From Thiolapillus brandeum (GTDB lineage Bacteria; Pseudomonadota; Gammaproteobacteria; Chromatiales; Chromatiaceae), in contig NZ_AP012273.1 of assembly GCF_000828615.1 (NCBI RefSeq), forward strand, positions 1,674,001 to 1,738,000: DNA of 64,000 nucleotides, read 5' to 3'. Shown one piece after another: positions 27,893 through 35,634 of the stretch. Positions within the stretch are counted from its first letter, which is position 1, and every line of letters begins with the position of its first letter. Under the pieces are notes generated by a model that did not search any database, had not been told where the DNA came from, and saw nothing but the letters and a program-made list of their open reading frames with translations. Made by a program: the position numbers and the translations under genes.

Positions 27893-28537
27893 ATGAAGAC
27901 ACGAATGTGCAAAATAACCAAACAGATTAGAAAAGCCGTAGGTATTGCAGCCCTCATCAGTACCGCTATGGTCACCACTGCCAGTGCAAATATGTACGGC
28001 ATGTCCGGGATGAACGGCATGGGTGGCATGAACGGTATGTCCGGCATGAATGGCATGGGCGGTATGTCCGGCATGGGCGGTATGAATGGCATGAATGGCA
28101 TGTCCGGCATGAATGGCATGTCCGGCATGAACGGCATGAACGGCATGTCCGGCATGAACGGTATGTCCGGCATGAACGGTATGTCCGGCATGGGCGGTAT
28201 GTCCGGAATGGGCGGTATGTCCGGAATGAACGGCATGTCCGGCATGTCCGGCATGAACGGTATGTCCGGCATGAACGGTATGTCCGGCATGGGCGGTATG
28301 TCCGGCATGGGCGGTATGTCCGGCATGAGCGGCATGGCCGGCATGAGCGGCTACTTCAAGATCACCCCCCAGGGTCAGATCTTCTTTTACCCGGCAACCG
28401 GCATGAGTGGCATGTCCGGCATGAGTGGCATGTCCGGCATGGGTGGCATGTCCGGCATGGGTGGTATGTCCGGAATGAACGGTATGTCCGGCATGAACGG
28501 CATGGGCGGCATGTCCGGAATGAACAGCTGGAAATAG
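27893..28537 (+). CDS. Exported Gly-Met-X repeat protein
   Basis: 214 residues from an ATG preceded by AGGAGG. A signal peptide ends at TASA (residue 32). The mature protein is almost entirely the triplet Gly-Met-X with X = Ser, Asn or Gly: 39 triplets at residues 36-152, then a short non-repeated piece (GYFKITPQGQIFFYPAT, 153-169), then 14 more triplets and SWK. Roughly one residue in three is Met. Sulfur globule coat proteins of Allochromatium are also exported Gly-rich repeats, but they use Tyr/Asn, not Met. Cu(I)/soft-metal binding or a structural coat for an elemental chalcogen are guesses. It lies in the DmsA-like operon. Confidence 0.85.
   Translation: MKTRMCKITKQIRKAVGIAALISTAMVTTASANMYGMSGMNGMGGMNGMSGMNGMGGMSGMGGMNGMNGMSGMNGMSGMNGMNGMSGMNGMSGMNGMSGMGGMSGMGGMSGMNGMSGMSGMNGMSGMNGMSGMGGMSGMGGMSGMSGMAGMSGYFKITPQGQIFFYPATGMSGMSGMSGMSGMGGMSGMGGMSGMNGMSGMNGMGGMSGMNSWK
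27998..28525 (+). repeat. Nine-base coding repeat array (Gly-Met-Ser/Asn/Gly)
   Basis: Two arrays of 9-bp units (27998-28348 and 28400-28525) of the form GGC-ATG-TCC/AAC/GGC with silent third-base changes. The strict 9-base phase gives an open antisense frame reading MPDIP-type repeats, which is an artefact. Such an array can expand or contract by slippage. Confidence 0.85.
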
Positions 28538-28548
28538 GAGCTAACCAG

Positions 28549-28581
28549 AAACCGGGGTGCAGGGAAGCACTAACCCGGTTT
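28549..28581 (+). repeat. Intercistronic hairpin before the cytochrome gene
   Basis: AAACCGGG pairs with CCCGGTTT, enclosing GTGC/GCAC. It lies 12 bp after the Gly-Met-X gene and has no T tract. It could protect the upstream mRNA and raise the yield of the repeat protein over the downstream enzyme genes. Confidence 0.6.
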
Positions 28582-28621
28582 CGCAGCTTTCAAGTCTGAT
28601 TGAATATCAGAGGTCAAGCAC

Positions 28622-29413
28622 ATGAAGAAAACAACTTTGCTCACAGCATTGCTGGTCACGTCCATTGGGACAGCCCCCCTGTTAGCGGCAGAAAATGAAC
28701 AAGCCGGGAAACAACTCCGTGCAGCTTGGGATCCGATCCATTTTCAACCCGCCATAGCAAATGCAACCAATGCTCAATGTCTGAAATGTCACAAAGAAAT
28801 CCTGGACAGAAAAGTGCTGCCCGCCTCACCCGCCGGCGTGAAATCAGATTCTGTGCTTGCATGGTATCAAACCTTGAATACCTATGAAGGCCCCCAGGAA
28901 ACTTTTCATCGACGCCATCTCGTCACACCCTACGCAAAGAAAGTGATGAAGATGAAATGCAATACCTGTCATCAGGGTGAAAACCCGCGGGAGGAAGCTC
29001 CCATCCCCCCCGATCAGAAAAACACTGATTTCACTCTGCGCAAACAGGTCAATCCGGAAACCTGTCTTATGTGCCATGGCAGCTTCCCGGACTATAAGCG
29101 CATGGGGCTGCCTTCACACTGGAACGAGTCCCGTGACATGTTCCAGGACAACTGTCTGGTGTGCCATGCCGGAATTCGTACCAATCGGCACAAGGTGAAT
29201 TTCCTGAACCCTGAAGCGATTGAAGCGGCAGCACAAGGCAATGCTGACGTATGCTTTGGTTGCCATGGTGGCCGCCAGTGGTATCGAATCAGCTACCCCT
29301 ATCCCCGCCATCCCTGGCCAGGTATGGCCAAGGAGGTTCCCGACTGGGCCAAGGATCGCCCCACCGAATCCCCGGAGCGCTTCCGCATCCATGAACAGGA
29401 GGCGAAAAAATGA
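28622..29413 (+). CDS. Periplasmic pentaheme cytochrome c
   Basis: 263 residues with a signal peptide ending at LLAAE. Five CXXCH motifs are present: CLKCH (53), CNTCH (113), CLMCH (148), CLVCH (178) and CFGCH (211). Extra His residues (for example HRRH near 96-99) could be distal heme ligands. The layout resembles NrfB/multiheme electron-transfer proteins, but the length is larger than NrfB and I cannot assign a subfamily. Its stop overlaps the DmsA-like start by 4 nt (ATGA), so it is coupled to that enzyme and is the likely electron donor or acceptor in place of a DmsC membrane anchor. Confidence 0.9.
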   Translation: MKKTTLLTALLVTSIGTAPLLAAENEQAGKQLRAAWDPIHFQPAIANATNAQCLKCHKEILDRKVLPASPAGVKSDSVLAWYQTLNTYEGPQETFHRRHLVTPYAKKVMKMKCNTCHQGENPREEAPIPPDQKNTDFTLRKQVNPETCLMCHGSFPDYKRMGLPSHWNESRDMFQDNCLVCHAGIRTNRHKVNFLNPEAIEAAAQGNADVCFGCHGGRQWYRISYPYPRHPWPGMAKEVPDWAKDRPTESPERFRIHEQEAKK

Positions 29414-32007
29414 CCACGCGAGATACCCCTATGAGCAAGACTCCCCATTTCGAGGAACTGCAGCAGCGTCTCAACCTGTCACGGCGCAGCTTCCTCAAGA
29501 CCACTGCTGCCGGTGCCGGCATTGCCGCCGCTGGCGGCTTGGTGGAACTGAAATTTGGCAAGGAGGCACAGGCTTTTGCCTACGAGCCTTATCCACTGGA
29601 TAACCAACTGGAAACTGTGGTTACCAGTTGCGCCCACAACTGTGGATCACGCCATATGTTAGTGGCGCACAAGTGGAAGGATGTCATCGTGCGCCTATCC
29701 ACGGATGATGGCCGCTATCAACGCGGAGGGCATTTTGGCAAGGATGGCAATGAAGAGCCACAATTGCGTGCTTGCCTGAGGGGGCGCTCTTATCGGCAGC
29801 GCCTTTACTCTGCAGAACGACTACTCTATCCCATGCTGCGTGTGGGTGAACGCGGTGAAGGCAAATTCAAGCGCGTGTCTTGGGATGAAGCCCTGACCTT
29901 CATCACCAAAAAGATGGTACATCTCAAGAACACCTATGGTCCCACATCCATTCTCGATCAAAGCTATGCCGGTGCATCCTATGGTGTACTTCACAAGTCT
30001 GATCAAATCGAAGGATTGTTGGGTCGTTTCCTGGGAATGTTTGGCGCCCGTACCAGCTCCTGGTCCGTGCCTTCCTACCAGGCAACAACCACGAGTTCCC
30101 GCTGGACTTTTGGCACTATCCGCGACGGGAATGAGGATGACACTTTTGCCGAATCCAAGTTGATGATCATGTGGGGTTGGAATCCCGCCTACACCTTCCA
30201 TGGCGGGAACACTTTCATGTACCTGCGTATGGCCAAGCAGCGTGGCTGCAAATTTGTCATCATCGATCCCCAGTATACGGACTCCGCCTCCGCTTACGAT
30301 GCCTGGTGGATCCCCATCAAGCCCAATACCGATGCGGCCATGATGGCAGGAATGGCGCATCACATATTCTCCAACAACCTGCAGGATCAGGAGTTCATCG
30401 ACAAGTTCTGTATGGGCATGGATGCCGGCACCATGCCCAAATGGGCACCCGACTCTGCCAATGGCAGGGAGAACTTCAAGGACTACATCCTCGGCAAATA
30501 TGACGGCGAGCCGAAAACACCGGAGTGGGCTTCCAGGATCTGTGGCGTACCGGCAAAGGACATTGTCAAGCTGGCCGACATGTATGCCAAGACCAAACCA
30601 GCAGCCTTAAAGGCGTCTTGGGCGCCGGGACGCAACGCCTATGGAGAACAGTACAGCCGTATGGCTGCTGCCCTGCAGGCCATGACAGGCAACATCGGCA
30701 AGCTGGGTGGTTGTGCCGAAGGCGTAGGCAAAGGCTGGCATGCGGAAGCCGTAGCCTATCCCTACGACAACTATGCCAACATCTGGTTCCAGTCCATTAA
30801 ATCAGATCGCTGGGCTCACTGTGTCCTCAACTATCCCAATGTCAAACGGGAGGAAATCGGTCTCTGGCCCCGTCAGGACGATACCGATGGCCAGATCCCC
30901 AACATCAAAGGCATTTTCTGGCAGGGATCCGACTGGTTCAACCAGCTCACCAACATCAACAAGGAAATCCAGGCCATCAAAAAACTGGAGCTGGTAGTGT
31001 GCATGGATTCAACCATTACACCCTCCGGCATCTGGGCGGATGTACTCCTTCCTGTGGCCACGCACTTTGAACGTCATGATGTGGCCCTGCCCTGGTACAA
31101 GGGGCATTACTACATTCACCGTCCCAAAGTCATCGAACCCATGGGTGAATCCAAAACCGATTTCCAGATCTTTACCGAACTGGCATATCGTCTCGGTGGT
31201 GACGTATTCGGTAAGGCTTACAACCCCAAAGCCAATCGTGACTATTTCAATGTCAACGACAATGTGGATGAGGCCTATCTTCGTGAATGGTGGGAAGGCA
31301 AAGTCATGCATCACCAGGGCGTGGACATGAGCTGGGATGATTTCAAGAAGTATGGAGTGTACAAGTTCAAACTGGATCGTCCCCATGTCGCTTTCCAGGA
31401 TCAGATTGAAAAAGGCGTACCCTTCCAGACACCCAGTGGAAAGATAGAGATTCTCAGTTCAGAACTGGCCAATATCGATGACTGGACAAAGACCAAGTAC
31501 GGCTACCATATCCCCTCGATTCCAAAATGGATAGAGCCGTGGGAGTCTCTGAACAGCCCGAAGACGAAGAAGCATCCTTTCCACCTCATATCGCCGCATC
31601 CCCGTTGGCGCACTCACTCCATCTTCAACAACTGCGCCTGGTTGCGGGAGACCTACGAGCAGGAAGTCACCATCAATGCTGCCGATGCGAAGAAGCTGGG
31701 CATAAAGATGGGCGATATCGTGGAGCTGTGGAATGATCGGGGGAAGGTGGTGGTTCCTGTATATGTGACAGAACGCTGTATGCCCGGAGTGTTGGTTCTG
31801 CACGAGGGTGTGTGGATGGATCTGGATAAGAACGGCGTGGATCGTGCCGGTAATCCCGATTTTCTCACATTGGACAACCCCAGTCCCGCCGGTGCTTTTG
31901 CCTACAACACTGTGCTTTGCAATATCCAGAAAACAGATCTGGAGCACCGACCTGGATGGGACAAGCTGTCCACGTCCCGAGCCCACATATTCAGGCGTGA
32001 CGACTGA
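29410..32007 (+). CDS. DmsA-like molybdopterin oxidoreductase, catalytic subunit
   Basis: 865 residues, Tat-exported (SRRSFLKTTAAGAG at 24-37). It aligns along its length with E. coli DmsA: LRACLRGRS, YPMLRVGERGEGKFKRVSWDEA, IIDPQYTDS, TPSGKIEI and MPGVLVLHEG. The Mo ligand position corresponds to Ser222 (SVPSYQ), as in DMSO/TMAO reductases. The N-terminal Fe-S site reads C74-x3-C78-x3-H82 ... C122, so His replaces the third Cys of DmsA. It is encoded with a DmsB-like subunit and a TorD-like chaperone but without DmsC. Substrate unknown: DMSO, another S/N-oxide, selenate, or an oxidation in the reverse direction are all possible. Confidence 0.92.
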   Translation: MTTRDTPMSKTPHFEELQQRLNLSRRSFLKTTAAGAGIAAAGGLVELKFGKEAQAFAYEPYPLDNQLETVVTSCAHNCGSRHMLVAHKWKDVIVRLSTDDGRYQRGGHFGKDGNEEPQLRACLRGRSYRQRLYSAERLLYPMLRVGERGEGKFKRVSWDEALTFITKKMVHLKNTYGPTSILDQSYAGASYGVLHKSDQIEGLLGRFLGMFGARTSSWSVPSYQATTTSSRWTFGTIRDGNEDDTFAESKLMIMWGWNPAYTFHGGNTFMYLRMAKQRGCKFVIIDPQYTDSASAYDAWWIPIKPNTDAAMMAGMAHHIFSNNLQDQEFIDKFCMGMDAGTMPKWAPDSANGRENFKDYILGKYDGEPKTPEWASRICGVPAKDIVKLADMYAKTKPAALKASWAPGRNAYGEQYSRMAAALQAMTGNIGKLGGCAEGVGKGWHAEAVAYPYDNYANIWFQSIKSDRWAHCVLNYPNVKREEIGLWPRQDDTDGQIPNIKGIFWQGSDWFNQLTNINKEIQAIKKLELVVCMDSTITPSGIWADVLLPVATHFERHDVALPWYKGHYYIHRPKVIEPMGESKTDFQIFTELAYRLGGDVFGKAYNPKANRDYFNVNDNVDEAYLREWWEGKVMHHQGVDMSWDDFKKYGVYKFKLDRPHVAFQDQIEKGVPFQTPSGKIEILSSELANIDDWTKTKYGYHIPSIPKWIEPWESLNSPKTKKHPFHLISPHPRWRTHSIFNNCAWLRETYEQEVTINAADAKKLGIKMGDIVELWNDRGKVVVPVYVTERCMPGVLVLHEGVWMDLDKNGVDRAGNPDFLTLDNPSPAGAFAYNTVLCNIQKTDLEHRPGWDKLSTSRAHIFRRDD

Positions 32008-32024
32008 TCCCGGAGGACAAGAAC

Positions 32025-32693
32025 ATGGCTACTGAAAAAAAAGACGTGAAAAAAATCCGGGAAGCGGTCAAGCGCGTGAAACGCGCCACCTATACTCCGG
32101 TAGAACCCGACATGCAGTTGGGATTCATCCATAACAACGTGGACTGTATTGGCTGTCGGGCCTGCGAAATGGCCTGCAAGGACAAGAACGGCCTGCCACC
32201 AGGGCCGCGTTTCCGCCGGGTACAGTATATCGAGGGTGGCACTTACCCTGACGTATTTGCCTATAAGGTAAACATGAGTTGTAACCATTGCGCGGAACCC
32301 GCCTGCCTGCCCACCTGCCCCACTGGCGCCATCTTCAAGCGCAAGAAGGACGGCATTGTGGACATCGATTCAACCTTGTGCATCGGTTGTCGGCGTTGCG
32401 AGGCAGCCTGCCCCTTTGGCGCACCTCAATTCGATCCCATCGAAAAAATCGTCAAGAAATGCAACATGTGCGTAGACGAGATCGAAGCCGGGCGCAAACC
32501 CTACTGCGTCATGGCCTGCATGATGCGCGTATTGGACATCGGCCCCATAGAGAAAATATGGGACGGCAGCCTGGAAACCGTTGCCATCGGCAAAGCCGAC
32601 AAGGTTTCCCGCCAGGTGAAGAACATGGCCAATATCGAGTTGACCAAACCTTCCATCGGGTTTGTGGTGCATCGCAAGGGTAAGGTCAAATGA
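32025..32693 (+). CDS. DmsB-like four-cluster ferredoxin subunit
   Basis: 222 residues, electron-transfer partner of the molybdoenzyme. Four [4Fe-4S] sites are visible: Cys41/44/47/51, Cys86/89/94/98, Cys119/122/125/129 and Cys146/149/161/165. The segments FRRVQYIEGG, SCNHCAEPAC and CIGCRRCEAACPFGAPQ follow DmsB closely. There is no signal sequence; it would cross the membrane with the Tat-bearing A subunit. The N-terminus has an extra Lys/Arg-rich stretch of about 25 residues. GGAGG precedes the ATG, and the stop overlaps the chaperone start by 4 nt. Confidence 0.94.
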   Translation: MATEKKDVKKIREAVKRVKRATYTPVEPDMQLGFIHNNVDCIGCRACEMACKDKNGLPPGPRFRRVQYIEGGTYPDVFAYKVNMSCNHCAEPACLPTCPTGAIFKRKKDGIVDIDSTLCIGCRRCEAACPFGAPQFDPIEKIVKKCNMCVDEIEAGRKPYCVMACMMRVLDIGPIEKIWDGSLETVAIGKADKVSRQVKNMANIELTKPSIGFVVHRKGKVK

Positions 32694-33442
32694 CGCCGCA
32701 ACAAACTCAAACTCTGCGTATGTTTTGCGAGTACGCCGCCGAGGATCTGGAATTGCTGGCAGCACTTCATGATCATGAACCCGACGCTGCTACTTTAGAA
32801 GGACTGCGCAAACTCGATTTCCCCCAAAACCTGGGGCTGCACCTGGCAACCAAAGAGGGTTTGCGTGCGCTGGAGCTCATGACCCAGGCCCTGGTGGCAC
32901 TGCCTCAGCCTCCAGAGAGTGCCGATCTCAACGAGTTGGCCGCTGACTATGCCAGCATCTATCTCAACCACGGCATCCAAGCCTCACCGGAAGAATCCGT
33001 GTGGCTGGATGACGATCATCTGATCTGCCAGGACAGCATGTTTCAGGTACGGAGCTGGCTGGAGAAATACGGTTTGCAGGCAGAGAACTGGCGCATACGG
33101 CCTGATGATCATCTTGTCTATCAGCTCAAGTTCATCGCACATCTGCTCACTCGGGACGAAGACCTGCTGCAACAGGCAGGCTGTTTCATGGACGAGCATC
33201 TGTTGCGCTGGATCGGAGATTTCTCCCAACGTGTGTTGCAGCGTTGCGCCACTCCTTATTTCGCCGGGCTGGCACTGCTTACGGCCGCCTATTGCGAGGA
33301 ATTGCGTGACCTCATTGCCGGAGTCACGGGCCAACCCCGCCCGCTCCCCGAAGAAATCGAGGAACGCATGAACCAGAAGGTAACTTCCCAGGTGGAGGAA
33401 CAACCCGGCGCCTATGTCCCCGGCATAGGCCCCACTGTTTGA
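32690..33442 (+). CDS. TorD/DmsD-family molybdoenzyme chaperone
   Basis: 250 residues, all-helical, with the family features LAADYASIYLNHG, SPEESVWLDDDHL and QDSMFQVRSWLEKYGL followed by PDDHLVYQLKFIAHLL. Such proteins bind the Tat signal of the catalytic subunit and hold it until cofactor insertion is finished. The start overlaps the ferredoxin gene (ATGA). A C-terminal tail of about 40 residues beyond the usual fold (MNQKVTSQVEEQPGAYVPG) is unexplained. Its presence implies cytoplasmic maturation of the DmsA-like enzyme before export. Confidence 0.9.
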   Translation: MTPQQTQTLRMFCEYAAEDLELLAALHDHEPDAATLEGLRKLDFPQNLGLHLATKEGLRALELMTQALVALPQPPESADLNELAADYASIYLNHGIQASPEESVWLDDDHLICQDSMFQVRSWLEKYGLQAENWRIRPDDHLVYQLKFIAHLLTRDEDLLQQAGCFMDEHLLRWIGDFSQRVLQRCATPYFAGLALLTAAYCEELRDLIAGVTGQPRPLPEEIEERMNQKVTSQVEEQPGAYVPGIGPTV

Positions 33443-33484
33443 TCAGCAATTGACAGACGAATAAACCGCTACGGAGAAAACAAC

Positions 33485-33874
33485 ATGTCCAAGATATCCT
33501 CACGATTCACAAAATACCTGGGCGCAGCCCTGTTGATCTGCGCGCCCTGTAGTTCCGTGCTTGCGGGCGATGCCGCCGCGGGCAAAGCCCTCTATGACGG
33601 CAAAGGCGCCTGCGCCGGCTGTCACGGCCCGGCGGGTGCTGGTGATGGCGCAGCAGCCGCCGCACTGAACCCAAAACCGGCCAACTTTGCCGCGGGCGCG
33701 TTTCGCCTGGACACCAATGGTAACGGCACACCTGGTGAAGATGCCGACCTGGCTGAGGTTATAAGGAAGGGTGGTGGCACCTTTGGCGGCAATGCAGCCA
33801 TGCCCGCACGAAGTGATTTCTCCGATGACGAAATCGCTTCCCTGATAGCGTATATCCGTTCATTGAAAAAATAG
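33485..33874 (+). CDS. Periplasmic monoheme cytochrome c
   Basis: 129 residues, signal peptide ending at VLAG. One CAGCH (Cys43, Cys46, His47) with a likely axial Met105 in NAAMPARSDF, and the C-terminal helix IASLIAYIRSLKK of class I cytochromes. Sequence is rich in Ala/Gly around the heme. It sits 42 bp after the chaperone gene and probably shuttles electrons between the pentaheme cytochrome or molybdoenzyme and the respiratory chain. GGAG lies before the ATG. Confidence 0.92.
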   Translation: MSKISSRFTKYLGAALLICAPCSSVLAGDAAAGKALYDGKGACAGCHGPAGAGDGAAAAALNPKPANFAAGAFRLDTNGNGTPGEDADLAEVIRKGGGTFGGNAAMPARSDFSDDEIASLIAYIRSLKK

Positions 33875-33914
33875 TTCTTTGTATTGGTATGCGCCCCCAC
33901 TCGGGTAATGCAAG

Positions 33915-34958
33915 ATGGCTGGCTATCCTGAAATATCACCCAATTACTGCGTGCATGGACAGATCAGCAACGCCAGCTGTCAGGCCTGTGTGGAGGCTTG
34001 TCCCCATGGTGCCTGGATACTGGACGAGAATTCACTGGGGCTGGACGAAGACGCCTGCAATGGCTGTGGGCTTTGTGTACCGGCCTGCCCCAGTGGGGCC
34101 TTGCACACCCACTATCCCTATGTGATCCGGCATATCGGCGGCCAGGCCGTTGCTCTGTTCGGGTGCCGGCAATCAGGCGCCGGGGGAACTGAAGCCAGCA
34201 TATCCTGTGTACACAGCCTGGGGGTTCGGCAACTTCTGTTGCTTCATACCATCGGCATCAACTGCCTGCTACTGACTGAACACCACTGTGAGACCTGCGC
34301 CAATCAGCCTGAGCAAGGGCTGGAGCAGAGAGTGGAACAGTTGAACCACCTGCTTCGTGAACGCCACCTTCCCCTCATAAAGCTTTTGTACCGCCCCACT
34401 CGCGTGTGGCGGGCAATTCTCAAACAGGAAGCGCTCATCACCCGCGGCACCCTGCTCAATCGCAGGGCATTCCTTGCCGGGGCTTCGTCTTCCCGGGTAT
34501 TGCAGGAGCAAATGGTGAGCATGGATCCCCTGAACCGGCAGGAGTGCCGAACAGTGGCACCGGGGATGTTGCTGGATACCGAAAGCGGCATTCATCATCT
34601 GCCCTGGGTTCCCCATATTGACGCCACCCGTTGCACAGGCTGCGATGTCTGTATCAACCTCTGCCCTACCCAGGCACTGCATTATGAAACCGATCAGGAC
34701 GAACCCCGATACCAGATGGATGCGCCGCGCTGCTCAGGCTGTGGAATTTGTGTCGATGTTTGTAGTGAACAAGCCACCCGGCTACAGGCATGGGGGACAT
34801 GGATGGAACAAAGCCTGCCGCTGAATGAGGCCCTTTGCAGCAGGTGTGGCAACGCCTTCCATGTTCCCGGGGAAAATGATGGCTGCAATACCAACCTCTG
34901 TCCTGTGTGCCGCGCATCAGGCAGCAAGCAGCTTTTTCAGGTACTGGGCGCCGCCTGA
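33915..34958 (+). CDS. Polyferredoxin with C-terminal Cys ribbon
   Basis: 347 residues, no signal peptide, so cytoplasmic. An N-terminal ferredoxin pair (CQACVEACP and CNGCGLCVPACP) and a second pair near 230-280 (CTGCDVCINLCP and CSGCGICVDVC) flank a middle domain with more Cys (ISCVHSLG, HHCETCANQ). The end has CSRCG ... CNTNLCPVC, which resembles a zinc ribbon or rubredoxin-like site. The first cluster lacks one Cys of the standard spacing; Cys12 may supply it. It recalls NapF-type accessory ferredoxins, possibly delivering electrons or assembling Fe-S clusters for the DmsA-like enzyme. It is the last clear gene of the sigma-54 operon. Confidence 0.8.
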   Translation: MAGYPEISPNYCVHGQISNASCQACVEACPHGAWILDENSLGLDEDACNGCGLCVPACPSGALHTHYPYVIRHIGGQAVALFGCRQSGAGGTEASISCVHSLGVRQLLLLHTIGINCLLLTEHHCETCANQPEQGLEQRVEQLNHLLRERHLPLIKLLYRPTRVWRAILKQEALITRGTLLNRRAFLAGASSSRVLQEQMVSMDPLNRQECRTVAPGMLLDTESGIHHLPWVPHIDATRCTGCDVCINLCPTQALHYETDQDEPRYQMDAPRCSGCGICVDVCSEQATRLQAWGTWMEQSLPLNEALCSRCGNAFHVPGENDGCNTNLCPVCRASGSKQLFQVLGAA

Positions 34959-34994
34959 GTATCTACACTTTCTTTGATAAAAGCAGCATACCGC

Positions 34995-35171
34995 ATGGGT
35001 ATCCCCAAGAATGTCTGGGATCTGCTCCTGAGGTATATGTTCGAACACGGCATCCAGCTGGCAGTCTCCGCCAGTGGCCCCCTGGGCGGGATCAAGTGCC
35101 GATGCAGGGTATGGTCTGATTGGCATAAGACAGGAGAAGCGCTGGCCATAGGCATGGTCAACAACTGCTGA
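34995..35171 (+). CDS. Possible small protein (58 residues)
   Basis: An open frame from ATG 34995 with codon use like nearby genes. The product begins MGIPKNVWDLLLRYMFEHG and ends GMVNNC. It has two Cys in KCRCR and no membrane segment. There is no clear ribosome site; a TTG start at 34974 is also open. It may be a tail gene of the sigma-54 operon or a chance frame. The rest of 34959-35259 shows no other feature except a promoter-like motif at 35219. Confidence 0.35.
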   Translation: MGIPKNVWDLLLRYMFEHGIQLAVSASGPLGGIKCRCRVWSDWHKTGEALAIGMVNNC

Positions 35172-35218
35172 TCCCGGGGTTACGCCAGCAAGTGGATTTC
35201 CATACCGGCTGTGGCTGT

Positions 35219-35233
35219 ATTATAGTGCTTACA
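35219..35233 (+). promoter_or_regulatory. Promoter-like motif shared with 45181
   Basis: ATTATAGTGCTTACA occurs here, 27 bp before the 35260 gene, and exactly again at 45181-45195, upstream of another small-protein gene. It contains TATTAT/TATAGT as a possible -10. The -35 is weak in both places. Confidence 0.35.
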
Positions 35234-35259
35234 GAGTTTGCAGAAACCAGGCGAAAACC

Positions 35260-35544
35260 ATGCACACACAACTCACCAAACTCATTGGCCAGCGCTTCCT
35301 GTTTCGGGGCAAGGTATGGCTCATCGTTGAAATTCTTCGCGAAGAAGATGCCTTGGTGATTGCACCGGAACAAGCCGCGCAGAATCAGCGCATACAGGCA
35401 GACCAGTATGGAAATGCCACCCGCCGCTGCGATCATTGCCAAACCCTTGCCCTGAGCAATCCAGAGAACCCGGACGAGTACTCGGCAGACGTTATGGAGC
35501 TGCTGGCAGGCAGAATCGGTGAGGCGTCATCCAGTCAGGAGTAG
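35260..35544 (+). CDS. Conserved-looking hypothetical protein
   Basis: 94 residues, cytoplasmic, function unknown. The first half (LIGQRFLFRGKVWLIVEILREEDALVI) looks like a small beta-barrel or SH3-like fold; the second half has CDHCQTLAL, a CxxC pair that may bind zinc or be redox active. Codon use matches neighbours. It is convergent with kdsB. A weak purine-rich ribosome site (CAGGCGAAAA) precedes the ATG. Confidence 0.7.
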   Translation: MHTQLTKLIGQRFLFRGKVWLIVEILREEDALVIAPEQAAQNQRIQADQYGNATRRCDHCQTLALSNPENPDEYSADVMELLAGRIGEASSSQE

Positions 35545-35634
35545 CATTCGACCTCCTGCTGTCGGCCATCCCTGCCGGCATCGCCTGTTTTCAGCGACAT
35601 ACGCGAGGGTCAGATGTTCCCCGGCGGGCTTTTC

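Noticed and set aside
27793-28344. Long minus-strand frame coding for MPDIP-type repeats
   Set aside because: It is the exact antisense of the Gly-Met-X array; a 9-base repeat keeps all frames open. It has no ribosome site, while the plus frame has AGGAGG and a signal peptide.
27998-28525. CRISPR-like array
   Set aside because: Repeats are 9-base codon-phased units with no unique spacers, inside a coding frame.
29410-32693. Call as polysulfide, tetrathionate or arsenate reductase
   Set aside because: The catalytic subunit follows DmsA in sequence and has Ser at the Mo-ligand position; PsrA/PhsA/ArrA enzymes have Cys there. The substrate is left open.
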